A stretch of DNA of 12,537 bases from Deltaproteobacteria bacterium (GCA_020348625.1 CP070752.1:1450748-1463284); one strand, 5' to 3'; positions 1 through 8,329 are shown, counted from the stretch's first letter. Notes: generated by a model not told the origin, from the sequence alone. Numbers and translations: made by a program.

Positions 1-407
1 AATCGGGGCCTGCGGTTTCCCCCACTGATAAGTTGCGAAAAGACAGCACCCTTCCGCCAGTCACTGCAAAAAAGCCCATCGTCTTTTTCCAGGATGACAG
101 AAATTGTCACGTCTTGCAAAGGGCTCCTTAGTATCCTCGAGTAAGCGCATCCCAATAAAGATCCGAATCAAAAAAGATACTTATAGGACAGAAACAATCA
201 ACACTCAAGCGCTTTGCGGCACTACAGAACCTAACGAGCGGAAACTCGGCCCTTTAGATGAAGCCCTCAAAAAAGGTCTTGTTTGATAAATCGAGAAGCC
301 ACTCTGAATAAACTGAAAACATCCCACTATCTTTTCATAGCGAGACTAAACCACTTGATTTAATTGACTGAAGTGTTTAACTATGGTCTTATTATTCACC
401 GGGAGCC
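1..407. other. No recognisable gene; left-edge non-coding or decayed stretch
   Basis: About 400 bases upstream of the plsB-like gene with no gene I recognise. Two short plus-strand frames are open from the left edge (to stops near 131 and 141), and a TTG-started 60-codon frame runs 104-286. None has a convincing ribosome binding site or a family motif. The 60-codon product is basic and ends in a plausible-looking tail, so a decayed gene end is possible but not shown. Just before plsB, TTGACT at 364-369 and TTGATT at 355-360 could be -35 elements, but I see no good -10 at the right distance. CACTT/AAGTG arms (352-356, 371-375) form a weak inverted repeat. Confidence 0.4.
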
Positions 408-2975
408 ATGAAGGCCATGCGCAGTCGAGAGGAAAAGACCCTTTATCCCTATGTGCTTGAGCATAAACCCGGGTTCTTTTTGAGCTGGGTTCTGTATCGG
501 CTTTTCAAAAAGGTAAGCCTCGATGAAAACATGAAACAGAAGCTCAAAGAGATGCACCGTCGCGGTACCGTGGTCTATGCGGCTAAGTATAGGGGGCAAC
601 TGGATTACCTTCTTTATCATTACAGCTTTCGCTTGGCCCGCCTTCCGTATCCCAGAATAGCCTTTGACCTTAATATGTTCATGGTCCTACCGCTCACGTA
701 CCTGGCAAAAGTCTTCATATCTCACCTTTCCTTTTTATTAAGAACTGGTCGCCTTCCGAGTCCTTATCGAACCGGGTTTTATAAAAGGGCGGTTGAGCAA
801 GGAACTACCTCCCTCCTGTTCCTCGTTGACCCAAAGGGTTTTTCCAAGCAATTTGTTCGTGCGGAAAAGGACCAAGTGGAATTTCTCCTCGAGACACAGA
901 AAGACATGGATCGCCCCATTTTTCTCGTTCCCCAGCTCATTCTCTACAAGAAAACACCTGAGAAAAACTATTCAAATCTGGGGCAGATCCTTTTTGGGTT
1001 CAAAGATAACCCTGGCACCATCAGAAAGATTGTCCTCTTCTTTAGGCACAGTCGCAGGGCTTTTATCGATTTTGGCCAACCCCTTGACTTGAAGGACTAT
1101 TTAGCCAATCAATCCCCAGCAAAACCCTTGCAGGAAACGGCCTCGGAAATTAGACAAGAACTTATTGAAAGCGTTGATCTGCAGAAAAGGGTCATCCTGG
1201 GGCCTATCATGAAATCCAAACAGGAGATCAAGGAATTGGTCCTCAGGGATGAAGGAATTAGACGGGAGATCGAAGAAACAGCGCAGGGCAATAACAGGAA
1301 ACACAAACAACTCAGAAAAAGCGCGGGCAAATACTTTGACGAGATCGCTGCTGATTACAACATCACCTATATTCAGGCCTTTCTTATGGCACTGAATTGG
1401 TTCTGGAAAAAGATCTTTGAAGGTGTGGATGTGGATATGCAAGGCCTTGCAAAAATAAGGGAATGGGCCCGGAAGGGTCCCCTGATCTATGTGCCTTCCC
1501 ACAAGAGCCATATCGACTACCTGATACTCAACTACGTGCTCTTACAAAATCATCTGCATGTTCCGAGGATTGCTGCCGGCGCTAATCTGTTATTTTGGCC
1601 TATGGGCCATATCTTCAGACAATGCGGTGCCTTCTTCATCCGCAGATCCCTTAAAGGTGCTCAACTCTACACAGAGGTGCTTGTTAGATACGTTAAAGCA
1701 CTCCTTGCAGAGGGTCACCCTATTCAATTCTTTATTGAAGGAGGGAGAAGTCGGAATGGTAAACTGATGCTTCCCAAGACAGGCTTTCTCTCCATACTGC
1801 TACAGGCCTATCAGGAAGGTTTTTGCAAGGATCTCATATTCGTCCCCGGCTCCATAACGTACGACCGAATTATAGAGGAAAAGACCTACCTCAAAGAGCT
1901 CGGCGGCGATCATAAGGAAAAAGAGAGTCTCGGGCAGGTGCTTAGGGCTCGGCGGTTCTTAAAAATGAGATACGGGAAAATCTATATACGATTCAATAAT
2001 CCTTTTTCATTGTCTGAATACCTATCTCGCCAAAATCAGGCACAAGATGGTGTTCACCGTGAGTTGGCCATTCATTTGGTTAAGTCCATCAATGCTGTAT
2101 CTCCCGTAACACCGCTTTCAGTTGTTGCCACGGGCATCTTGGCCAATCACCGGAAGGGCTTCCAGCTTTCAGAGCTTGGCGAAACCGTAGACACTCTCTT
2201 GGCCTTCATACGAAAACATGACATTCCTCTCGCTGCCACACTAAGTGATCCAGCAAAAGCAGTTAAGGAGACTCTATCACTCCTTAACGACTGGAAGGTT
2301 ATCGACGCCCTGAAAGACGTAGAGGGAGAGGATGAAGTTTTCTATTACGTGGAAGAGGATAAAAAAATGGAACTCGAATATCAAAAAAACAGCATCATCC
2401 ATTTTTTCATCCCCCACTCCCTTGTGGCCATATCACTCCTATCGGGCAGAGAAGAAGTGAAAGAACTAAACTCAATTATTGCCGATTACGCCTTCTTGAA
2501 AAATCTCTTCAAAGGTGAGTTTGTTTTTGATGAGAAAGAAGATCTGCCTGAAAAAGTTATCTCTTTCATTGAATATTTCCAAAAGGCTGGCTTCTTGTCC
2601 CGGTTTCTAGAAGATGGCGGATACAAGATCACTAAACTCGGTTTTGATAAACTGCCCATTTGGGCTGGTCTCGCCAAGACTTTCCTCGAATCATACTGGA
2701 TTGCTGTAAAGGCAATAAGTCAACAGAAGAACAAAACAGTTAAAGATGACAACCTTGTGAAACATATGATGTATCTTGGGAAGAGATTCCACAAATTGGG
2801 CATCATAGATCACATCGGTGCCCTTTCCGAGCTAACCTTCAAAAACGCCATGGGTCTTATTTATGAGGATATCTTTGGTCCTCATAGAGTTCCGGAAGAA
2901 GATCGCTCTCGAAACCTTGAAAGGCTCTCCCAACTCGACCAGAGGCTCTATGAATTATCCCACTACGGGGCCTGA
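408..2975 (+). CDS. plsB: Glycerol-3-phosphate 1-O-acyltransferase, PlsB-like, with tandem acyltransferase-like domains
   Basis: Predicted membrane-associated enzyme that transfers an acyl chain to sn-glycerol 3-phosphate, the first step of phospholipid synthesis. The 855 residues are close to the usual PlsB length (about 800). The catalytic domain lies at about residues 340-560 and shows all four family motifs: HKSHID (H365, D370), FIRRS (410-414), EGGRSR (444-449) and VPGSITYDR (from 479). The C-terminal 290 residues resemble the PlsB/GPAT C-terminal domain. Residues about 40-235 look like a second, degenerate copy: YRGQLDYL at 61-68 aligns with HKSHIDYL but has Tyr for the catalytic His, and the arginine-rich motifs are lost. 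The start is uncertain: GGGAG (401-405) sits only 2 bases before ATG 408 but 11 before the in-frame ATG 417. No operon partner follows directly. The substrate assignment is by family; acyl-ACP or acyl-CoA use cannot be told. Confidence 0.9.
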   Translation: MKAMRSREEKTLYPYVLEHKPGFFLSWVLYRLFKKVSLDENMKQKLKEMHRRGTVVYAAKYRGQLDYLLYHYSFRLARLPYPRIAFDLNMFMVLPLTYLAKVFISHLSFLLRTGRLPSPYRTGFYKRAVEQGTTSLLFLVDPKGFSKQFVRAEKDQVEFLLETQKDMDRPIFLVPQLILYKKTPEKNYSNLGQILFGFKDNPGTIRKIVLFFRHSRRAFIDFGQPLDLKDYLANQSPAKPLQETASEIRQELIESVDLQKRVILGPIMKSKQEIKELVLRDEGIRREIEETAQGNNRKHKQLRKSAGKYFDEIAADYNITYIQAFLMALNWFWKKIFEGVDVDMQGLAKIREWARKGPLIYVPSHKSHIDYLILNYVLLQNHLHVPRIAAGANLLFWPMGHIFRQCGAFFIRRSLKGAQLYTEVLVRYVKALLAEGHPIQFFIEGGRSRNGKLMLPKTGFLSILLQAYQEGFCKDLIFVPGSITYDRIIEEKTYLKELGGDHKEKESLGQVLRARRFLKMRYGKIYIRFNNPFSLSEYLSRQNQAQDGVHRELAIHLVKSINAVSPVTPLSVVATGILANHRKGFQLSELGETVDTLLAFIRKHDIPLAATLSDPAKAVKETLSLLNDWKVIDALKDVEGEDEVFYYVEEDKKMELEYQKNSIIHFFIPHSLVAISLLSGREEVKELNSIIADYAFLKNLFKGEFVFDEKEDLPEKVISFIEYFQKAGFLSRFLEDGGYKITKLGFDKLPIWAGLAKTFLESYWIAVKAISQQKNKTVKDDNLVKHMMYLGKRFHKLGIIDHIGALSELTFKNAMGLIYEDIFGPHRVPEEDRSRNLERLSQLDQRLYELSHYGA

Positions 2976-3135
2976 GTGTGGCAAGGGCACGGCGAGCTAC
3001 TTATCCCCCGGTTTTGCTCGATTTATCCCAACTCCAGCCCATTTCTTATTGCGAACCCCCTGTCAGGTAAAACGAAATCAGCAAGCAGTCCGACCCAAGC
3101 CCGAAAAAACGAGCCAGGGCGCATAACCGCCTCCA

Positions 3136-3164
3136 TTGACTTGAATGAGTGCTTTTCCTATACT
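3136..3164 (+). promoter_or_regulatory. Sigma70-like promoter for the ferritin-like gene
   Basis: TTGACT (3136-3141) and TATACT (3159-3164) are separated by exactly 17 bases, each five of six to consensus. Transcription would begin near 3171, leaving a leader of about 45 bases before the ferritin-like start. This is the best promoter match in the window and suggests the gene is transcribed independently of plsB. Confidence 0.65.
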
Positions 3165-3173
3165 CATTATGAG
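3163..3173. promoter_or_regulatory. Short palindrome at the predicted transcription start
   Basis: CTCA-TTA-TGAG is an 11-base inverted repeat that overlaps the end of the -10 element and the predicted start point. Its position would suit a repressor site for the ferritin-like gene, for example one sensing iron or peroxide. The sequence does not match a Fur or PerR box that I know, and arms of four bases can arise by chance. Confidence 0.25.
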
Positions 3174-3214
3174 AGGAAACACAAGATCAGATAACCACCT
3201 CCAATCGGAGGGAG

Positions 3215-3721
3215 ATGATGACCATCGAAGAAGCCATCCAGACCGCTATTGAATTCGAAACCCAGGTTCAACACGTTTACCGTAATGCCGCGGAAGGTGC
3301 TTCAGATCCAGTGGGTAAACGCATCTTCAAGGTGCTTGCTGAAGAGGAACAAGGCCATCTTGAATATCTCCGAAGCAAACTCGATGAATGGAAGAAATCA
3401 GGTACGCTTACTGCAAAAAGATTAGACTCCGCAATACCCTCAAGAGAGAGGATCAGCAAGGTAGTCAGCGCACTCGAGGCTCGCAGGCCAGGTGATGAGC
3501 GAGGAGGTGAACTCCAGATGCTCTCCAGGGCCATGGACGTGGAGGCCAAGACCAATGACTTCTACAAGAGAATGGTCAAGGAGTTGCCCAAAGAAGGGAA
3601 ACAGCTCTTCGCTCACTTTGTCGAGATAGAGGAAGGGCACCTCGCCATTGTCCGAGCCGAAATCGACTACCTGAGCAAGACCGGATACTGGTTCGACTTT
3701 AAGGAATTCGACATGGAATGA
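3215..3721 (+). CDS. Ferritin-like diiron protein (rubrerythrin-type, no rubredoxin domain)
   Basis: A 168-residue four-helix-bundle protein of the ferritin/rubrerythrin superfamily. Each half carries one Glu and one ExxH pair, as expected for a diiron centre: a Glu in helix 1 (E13 or E15), E45-x2-H48, E110 and E139-x2-H142. There are no CxxC pairs, so the rubredoxin electron-transfer domain of classical rubrerythrins is absent. Members of this superfamily handle peroxide, oxygen or iron in the cytoplasm; which one applies here cannot be read from sequence. GGAGG (3207-3211) favours the second ATG at 3218 (6-base spacing) over 3215, a one-residue difference. The gene appears to be a single unit behind its own promoter and faces the DUF711 gene tail to tail, with 146 bases between stops and no obvious terminator hairpin. 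Confidence 0.85.
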   Translation: MMTIEEAIQTAIEFETQVQHVYRNAAEGASDPVGKRIFKVLAEEEQGHLEYLRSKLDEWKKSGTLTAKRLDSAIPSRERISKVVSALEARRPGDERGGELQMLSRAMDVEAKTNDFYKRMVKELPKEGKQLFAHFVEIEEGHLAIVRAEIDYLSKTGYWFDFKEFDME

Positions 3722-3867
3722 GTGAACCGATAGCGTTTCTCTTGCATATGCCGATACACTATGAATCTCCCTGACCGCCGTGGGCAATCATTGTGCAGCC
3801 AGCTCTTGAAGAGGGATTCGGCAGGGTACTATCTCGAGGACACCCACGTTTTAAGCTCGACGGGGTA

Positions 3868-5004
3868 TTAGATTTTCATGATTCTGCTATTGGCAAAATA
3901 TTCAAACTGGTACTGAGTCATCTCCCCGATTCTTTTGCCCGGTATCGGCATCAGCCGGGCAGAGAGCGGCTTATCTAAGGCAATAGAAAGGGACGCGATG
4001 TCCAAGAGAAGAGCAAAGAGCTTCTTCTCCGTGATATCGCCCGGCAAAGGGATTGTATCTAAGCCGGTTCCGCAAACGGATGAATAAAGCAATAGATTGC
4101 CCAAGTTATACGCTCCCTCGGCGTTTCTTTTGGCCAGTCCGTAATCTTCCAAGACGGGCAGCATCAAGCCGGAATAACCGCACTTCTTAACGTCGAGACC
4201 TTTAACCGTGTCGGTGATTATTTTTGCAATGGCAAGGGTCCCGACATCTCCGAACCTGCCGAATCCAAGCTTCTCAAAGGCATAGGCAATGCTCTCATCT
4301 ACCGCTACTGAGGTTGCAATTGAAGCATCAATACCATCATACTTGACCTTTTCCGTTACGCTGATTTCCTCCGCGATCTCCTCAATCCTCTTGAATTCCT
4401 CGGCCAGAACCTCCCTGAGACACATCCCTGCCTCTTCAATCGTTTTGGCTCGAGCAAACGCCTTGTTCACTAAGTCGCTGTTTTCTGTTCCAATTGCAAA
4501 GGAAGTCGGTCCTTCGTGGTAAGCCGCCGGGTAAAAGGGGCTTCCCGGCCCTGTGTTAAAGATGGCCGCAAATCTCAAGTTGGAAAATCCATCTTTGCCT
4601 ATTCTTGATATTCGCTTTATGAGTTTCGCCGTCTGCGTAGCCCTTTCGTAGCTTATAGCTCTATCGTCGGAAATGAGAACCGTACAAAACATATGCGAGG
4701 TGCTTTTCATCATATCATATATGATGGGAATGAGCTTTTCGTTTACTGTTGTTCCCACGTTTGAATAATCGAGGCCGTATTTATGCGCGAGGTCCTCTAG
4801 CACCTTCACCAGGCTGACAATCTGATCCCGTGATTCAAAATACCTTTCCCATGGTTGGGTCGCTATCCTTACTGTCTGAACGGCGTAACCTCTGCTCTCA
4901 AACAGCCTTCTCGCCTTATGCGTGAGATTAGCGATATGTTTGATCTGCTCCTCTTTCAAGGGGAGTTCTATATTGAATCCTGTTGTAATTGTTCGAATCT
5001 TCAT
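3868..5004 (-). CDS. DUF711 family protein (PFL-like fold family of unknown function)
   Basis: A soluble protein of 378 residues that I recognise as DUF711. Supporting features are the MKIRTIT N-terminus, the central GTTVNEKLIPI segment, the FNTGPGSPFYPAAYHEG block and a run of small residues and glycines toward the C-terminus. The family is grouped by fold with pyruvate formate-lyase/ribonucleotide reductase-like barrels, but its biochemical role is not established. I see no obvious glycyl-radical motif near the C-terminus, so no radical chemistry should be assumed. The start at 5004 is chosen because GGAG lies 6 bases upstream on the minus strand; a frame extension to 5040 has no such site. 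The gene is transcribed alone, divergently from the formyltransferase operon. Its neighbours give no functional hint. Confidence 0.85.
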   Translation of the reverse strand: MKIRTITTGFNIELPLKEEQIKHIANLTHKARRLFESRGYAVQTVRIATQPWERYFESRDQIVSLVKVLEDLAHKYGLDYSNVGTTVNEKLIPIIYDMMKSTSHMFCTVLISDDRAISYERATQTAKLIKRISRIGKDGFSNLRFAAIFNTGPGSPFYPAAYHEGPTSFAIGTENSDLVNKAFARAKTIEEAGMCLREVLAEEFKRIEEIAEEISVTEKVKYDGIDASIATSVAVDESIAYAFEKLGFGRFGDVGTLAIAKIITDTVKGLDVKKCGYSGLMLPVLEDYGLAKRNAEGAYNLGNLLLYSSVCGTGLDTIPLPGDITEKKLFALLLDIASLSIALDKPLSARLMPIPGKRIGEMTQYQFEYFANSRIMKI

Positions 5005-5054
5005 TGTATGCTCCGGTCGAATTGATGTCTGGCTCCTCAAGCCCTGTTTCTCAA

Positions 5055-5084
5055 CTCATAGCACTTACCCTTTTACGGTTGCAA
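5055..5084 (-). promoter_or_regulatory. Possible promoter for the DUF711 gene
   Basis: On the minus strand TTGCAA (5079-5084) and TATGAG (5055-5060) are 18 bases apart, each four of six to the sigma70 consensus. The position, about 50 bases upstream of the DUF711 start, is right for a promoter. The match is modest. Confidence 0.3.
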
Positions 5085-5171
5085 GAGAATCTGCGACAAA
5101 GCTCAAGTTGGCCTTTGGTTGGAAATGGCCGCTAACCGGGCGAGCCATAGGCGAGAAAACCCCCTCTTCCG

Positions 5172-5200
5172 TTGATTTTGTTTTGCTATTGAGTTACTAT
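5172..5200 (+). promoter_or_regulatory. Possible promoter for the formyltransferase-pcm-thrC-lptG operon
   Basis: TTGATT (5172-5177) and TACTAT (5195-5200) are 17 bases apart, each four of six to the sigma70 consensus. It lies in the divergent spacer, leaving a leader of roughly 80 bases before the GTG start at 5290. An overlapping TATACA (5198-5203) could serve as an alternative -10. I see no stable riboswitch-like structure in the leader. Confidence 0.35.
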
Positions 5201-5289
5201 ACAAGGGCTTCCCAAAGTATGGCTCCGAGCCAAATCTCAGGGGAGAAAAGGCCGGAGCTGAATCGAGCAAGGGGCAGTGGAGAAGGATC

Positions 5290-6129
5290 GTGAAACCGAC
5301 ACCAATCTTTGATCCGCAATCACAAGGCAGACCAATGAGGGTGGCCGCCTTTATGTCAGGCTCCGGAACGAATGTTATCCGACTCCTCGAAAAACAAGAG
5401 GAGTTGAAAAATGAGCCTGGGGGACCTCCATTTGAAATCGTTTTTGTCTTCAGTGATCGTTCCGACGGCCATTCGGCCGGAGAAAGCATCGCCCTTAACG
5501 CGGGGATCCCCTACTTCAGTTACGACATTCGGCAGTTTTATCGGCGAAGGAATCTCAAAAAGAGCATCACAACCCCTGGAGGCTTGGAAGCGAGAAGAGA
5601 GTTCGATTCTGTTGCATCTCGCCTCGTAAAGGCCTTTCAGGTAGATATCATCGCCCTCGCCGGATACATGAGCGTCCTGACCCTGAAAAGGTGCGTCAAT
5701 GTGCACCCAGCCGATCTTTCTATCTTAACCCCTCAAGGAGAACGGAGGTACGTCGGTGATAAAGCAGTTGCCGATGCCATCGCCCACGGAGAAACCGCTT
5801 TGCGCGCTTCAACCATCTGGACGGATGCGGGAGTTGATACTGGTCCCCTGCTGATGGTCTCGAACCCCGTTCAAGTTCAGCTGCCTATTCCCCTGCCTGA
5901 TCTCCTGAAGGATGAACCTGCGTTCAAGGCAGTAGTTGATGAACACCAGAGACGCCTGAAAGAACTCGGTGACTGGAGGATCTTCCCGTTAACCGTAGAG
6001 ATGATTGCACAAGGGCGTTTCTCTCTGGACGACCATTGCAATGTTTACGTCGACGGAATGCGGGTGCCGAGAGGCTTTCGCCTTGAACACAAGGATTTAA
6101 CCGAGAAACAGCCATCCGTGATTAGCTAA
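5290..6129 (+). CDS. PurN-like formyltransferase, noncanonical, with C-terminal extension
   Basis: A 279-residue protein with the formyltransferase fold of phosphoribosylglycinamide formyltransferase (PurN, usually about 200 residues). The N-terminal phosphate-loop motif SGSGTN is at 23-28. The catalytic triad of the family appears complete: N137 and H139 in NVHP, and D183 in GVDTGP. The loop after NVHP differs from the PurN HPSLLP...G pattern and reads HPADLS followed by an insertion. About 75 extra residues follow the core. The tetrahydrofolate-dependent chemistry is thus likely kept, while the acceptor may not be glycinamide ribonucleotide. GTG 5290 is chosen because GGAG (5279-5282) lies 7 bases upstream; an in-frame ATG at 5335 is the alternative and would still keep the whole core. 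It heads a tight operon with pcm, thrC and lptG, none of which is a purine gene. Confidence 0.75.
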   Translation: MKPTPIFDPQSQGRPMRVAAFMSGSGTNVIRLLEKQEELKNEPGGPPFEIVFVFSDRSDGHSAGESIALNAGIPYFSYDIRQFYRRRNLKKSITTPGGLEARREFDSVASRLVKAFQVDIIALAGYMSVLTLKRCVNVHPADLSILTPQGERRYVGDKAVADAIAHGETALRASTIWTDAGVDTGPLLMVSNPVQVQLPIPLPDLLKDEPAFKAVVDEHQRRLKELGDWRIFPLTVEMIAQGRFSLDDHCNVYVDGMRVPRGFRLEHKDLTEKQPSVIS

Positions 6130-6153
6130 CCGACAGAAAATGAGGTGAGGGTT

Positions 6154-6810
6154 TTGCATTCCATGGCCCATGATTTCAAACTTGCAAGAGAACGGATGGT
6201 AAAGAACCAGTTAATGGCGAGGGACATTAAAGATGAAAGGGTTCTGCAGGCCATGGAGAAGATCCCGCGGCATCTTTTCATTCAAGAAGCACTCGCCGGA
6301 GAGGCCTATAACGATCATCCGGTTCCCATTGGTGAGAAACAGACGATCTCGCAGCCTTATATTGTGGCCCTCATGACAGAGGCGTTGGAGCTGAAAGGGT
6401 CCGAAAATACCCTCGAAATCGGCACAGGTTCGGGCTATCAAACGGCCATTCTGGCCGAGTTATCCAGCAGGGTCTATACTATCGAGAGAATCAAATCCTT
6501 ACTCGTTAAGGCCAGAAAACTGCTGGCCAAACTGGGCTACAACAATATCCTCTTCAAGGCCTTTGATGGTACCCTGGGCTGGAAGGAATATGCACCGTTC
6601 GACGCAATTATGGTAACTGCCGGTTCTCCAAACGTCCCAGAGCCACTCAAAGAACAACTGGCGGATAACGGGCGGATGATTATTCCCGTGGGCGACAGAT
6701 ACACGCAGGAGTTGATAAAGATCACGAAAAAGGGAGAGAGCTTTGAGCGAGAGGGTCTCGGCGGGTGTCGTTTTGTGAACCTCGTCGGAGTCCACGGTTG
6801 GAAAGAATAG
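6154..6810 (+). CDS. pcm: Protein-L-isoaspartate O-methyltransferase
   Basis: Repairs damaged cytoplasmic proteins by methylating L-isoaspartyl residues with S-adenosylmethionine, allowing return to aspartate. Family marks are MVKNQL near the N-terminus, the substrate-loop ISQPYIVALMTE, the SAM-binding LEIGTGSGYQTA, the acidic IERI segment after it, the DAIMVTAG strand and the LVGVHGW end. The length of about 218 residues is normal. The start is not certain: GAGGTGA (6142-6148) is a strong ribosome binding site placed best for TTG 6154. ATG 6163 (15 bases away) and GTG 6145 (inside the site) are the alternatives. It lies about 24 bases after the formyltransferase and 9 before thrC, clearly cotranscribed. 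The common neighbours surE, nlpD and rpoS are not present in this window. Confidence 0.93.
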   Translation: MHSMAHDFKLARERMVKNQLMARDIKDERVLQAMEKIPRHLFIQEALAGEAYNDHPVPIGEKQTISQPYIVALMTEALELKGSENTLEIGTGSGYQTAILAELSSRVYTIERIKSLLVKARKLLAKLGYNNILFKAFDGTLGWKEYAPFDAIMVTAGSPNVPEPLKEQLADNGRMIIPVGDRYTQELIKITKKGESFEREGLGGCRFVNLVGVHGWKE

Positions 6811-6819
6811 GAGATCTGC

Positions 6820-8322
6820 ATGAACCTGGATGAATTCCCCAAAGATATCAGAGCCTATTTGCTACCTGAGCCCTCAGGCGCCATGTTCTATAGATGCCTG
6901 GGTTGCAACACTACCTTCGATGCTGACAGCCTGCTCTATACATGCCCTTCCTGTAAAGCCATATTGATGCTTGATCATCAAGCAACGGATGAAACAAAGC
7001 ATCGCGATGGTTCGCTTTGGAGAAAGATCTTTGACTACCGGCGAATGCTTAATGTGACCGCTCTCAAAGGTATCTTCCGCTACTATGAATTCATTGCCCC
7101 TGTCATTCCTTTGGAGTCTATACTTTATCTTGGCGAGGGCCATACACCCCTCGTTATGGCAAATGAAAATCTCCAAAAGCTCGTGGGCCTTCCCTTCTAT
7201 TTCAAGAATGAAGGGCTGAATCCGAGCCTATCGTTCAAAGACAGGGGTATGGCCTGTGCGTTGAGTTTTCTTAATCACTTGATCAAAGAAAGAAAGATAA
7301 GGAATCCCTTGACGATTTGCGCATCCACTGGCGATACCTCAGCCGCTGGGGCACTCTATTCGGCCTATCTAACCAACTTCGTGAAATCGGTCGTTCTCCT
7401 CCCAAGAGGAAAGGTAACCTTACAGCAGCTTTCCCAGCCCCTTGGGAGCGGAGCAACGGTACTGGAGTTACCTGGCGTGTTTGACGACTGCATGAAGGTT
7501 GTTGAGGAGTTGAGCGAGAACTATGATGTTGCCTTGTTGAACTCTAAGAACAGCTGGAGAATTCTGGGCCAGGAAACGTATTCATTCGAAATTACACAGG
7601 ATTTTGACTACGAAGTAGACAACAAGATTATCGTTGTCCCCGTGGGCAACGCCGGCAACATAACCGCTATCATGAGCGGATTCCTAAAATTTCTCGAGGC
7701 GAACGTTATTACGCACTTACCCAAGATCGTCGGCGTCCAGTCCGATCATGCCGATCCCGTGTATCGCTATTACATGGAACCCGACAATGCTCAGCGACAC
7801 TTCGAGCCCGTTTCGGTTGAGCCCAGTGTTGCCCAAGCAGCCATGATCGGGAATCCGGTCTCCATGCCACGGGTCATTGATTTAGTGAGGCGATATGACG
7901 AAGCAGCTGGCGGCAATAGGGTATTCTTCGTTTCGGTCAGTGAGCAGGAAATTATGGATGCCATGATACGTGCAAACAGGCACGGCCATTTCGTCTGCAC
8001 ACAGGGTGGCGAATCAATGGCGGGGCTAATAAAAGCCACAGCCCGCGGTATCGTCTCCAGGGGCGAGGTAGGAGTGCTCGCTGCAACAGCCCACGCCCTG
8101 AAATTCTCCTCCTTCCAGGAGATGTACTTCTCAGACAGTTTCCCGTCCGAATTCGAGGTCAGGCCAAAGGTGGAGTTAAGGAACGCCCCTGTTCCTGTCC
8201 AGCCACCCAATCTTGACATACTGCCTGAGCCTGGAAAACCGCTTCACGGAAAGGATCTTGAACGTTTTGTCCGCGAAAGTGCTCGTGAGATAGCTAAAAT
8301 CCTGGGTCTAAAGAAAAGATAA
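6820..8322 (+). CDS. thrC: Threonine synthase, PLP-dependent, with N-terminal zinc ribbon
   Basis: Converts O-phospho-L-homoserine to L-threonine, the last step of threonine synthesis. The N-terminus has a four-cysteine zinc ribbon (C26-x2-C29, C42-x2-C45), common in this branch of threonine synthases. The PLP-binding lysine is K140 in SFKDRG. GHTPL, the STGDTSAA segment and the phosphate-binding VGNAGN loop complete the fold-type II pattern. The 500 residues include a tail of about 60 after the catalytic core. AGGAG (6809-6813), overlapping the pcm stop, lies 6 bases from the ATG and fixes the start. The gap to lptG is 7 bases. Other PLP fold-type II enzymes share several of these motifs, but the zinc ribbon plus VGNAGN favours threonine synthase. 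No hom or thrB gene is nearby. Confidence 0.88.
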   Translation: MNLDEFPKDIRAYLLPEPSGAMFYRCLGCNTTFDADSLLYTCPSCKAILMLDHQATDETKHRDGSLWRKIFDYRRMLNVTALKGIFRYYEFIAPVIPLESILYLGEGHTPLVMANENLQKLVGLPFYFKNEGLNPSLSFKDRGMACALSFLNHLIKERKIRNPLTICASTGDTSAAGALYSAYLTNFVKSVVLLPRGKVTLQQLSQPLGSGATVLELPGVFDDCMKVVEELSENYDVALLNSKNSWRILGQETYSFEITQDFDYEVDNKIIVVPVGNAGNITAIMSGFLKFLEANVITHLPKIVGVQSDHADPVYRYYMEPDNAQRHFEPVSVEPSVAQAAMIGNPVSMPRVIDLVRRYDEAAGGNRVFFVSVSEQEIMDAMIRANRHGHFVCTQGGESMAGLIKATARGIVSRGEVGVLAATAHALKFSSFQEMYFSDSFPSEFEVRPKVELRNAPVPVQPPNLDILPEPGKPLHGKDLERFVRESAREIAKILGLKKR

Positions 8323-8329
8323 CGGAAAG

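Noticed and set aside
364..395. Promoter for plsB from TTGACT (364-369) and TATTAT (390-395)
   Set aside because: The 20-base spacing is too long for a typical sigma70 promoter, and -10 alternatives at better spacing match poorly.
2863..3194. Two overlapping short plus-strand frames between plsB and the ferritin-like gene
   Set aside because: One is a shadow of the plsB end; the other has no ribosome binding site, odd composition, and spans the strong promoter at 3136-3164.
3814..3824. Palindrome CTCTTGAAGAG in the spacer before the DUF711 stop
   Set aside because: The centre is a single base, so no hairpin loop can form, and no T-run or promoter is near.
4708..4726. Perfect 8-base inverted repeat CATCATAT-CAT-ATATGATG
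   Set aside because: It sits inside the DUF711 coding region, built from repeated Met/Asp/Tyr codons (YDMM), so it is likely a by-product of coding.
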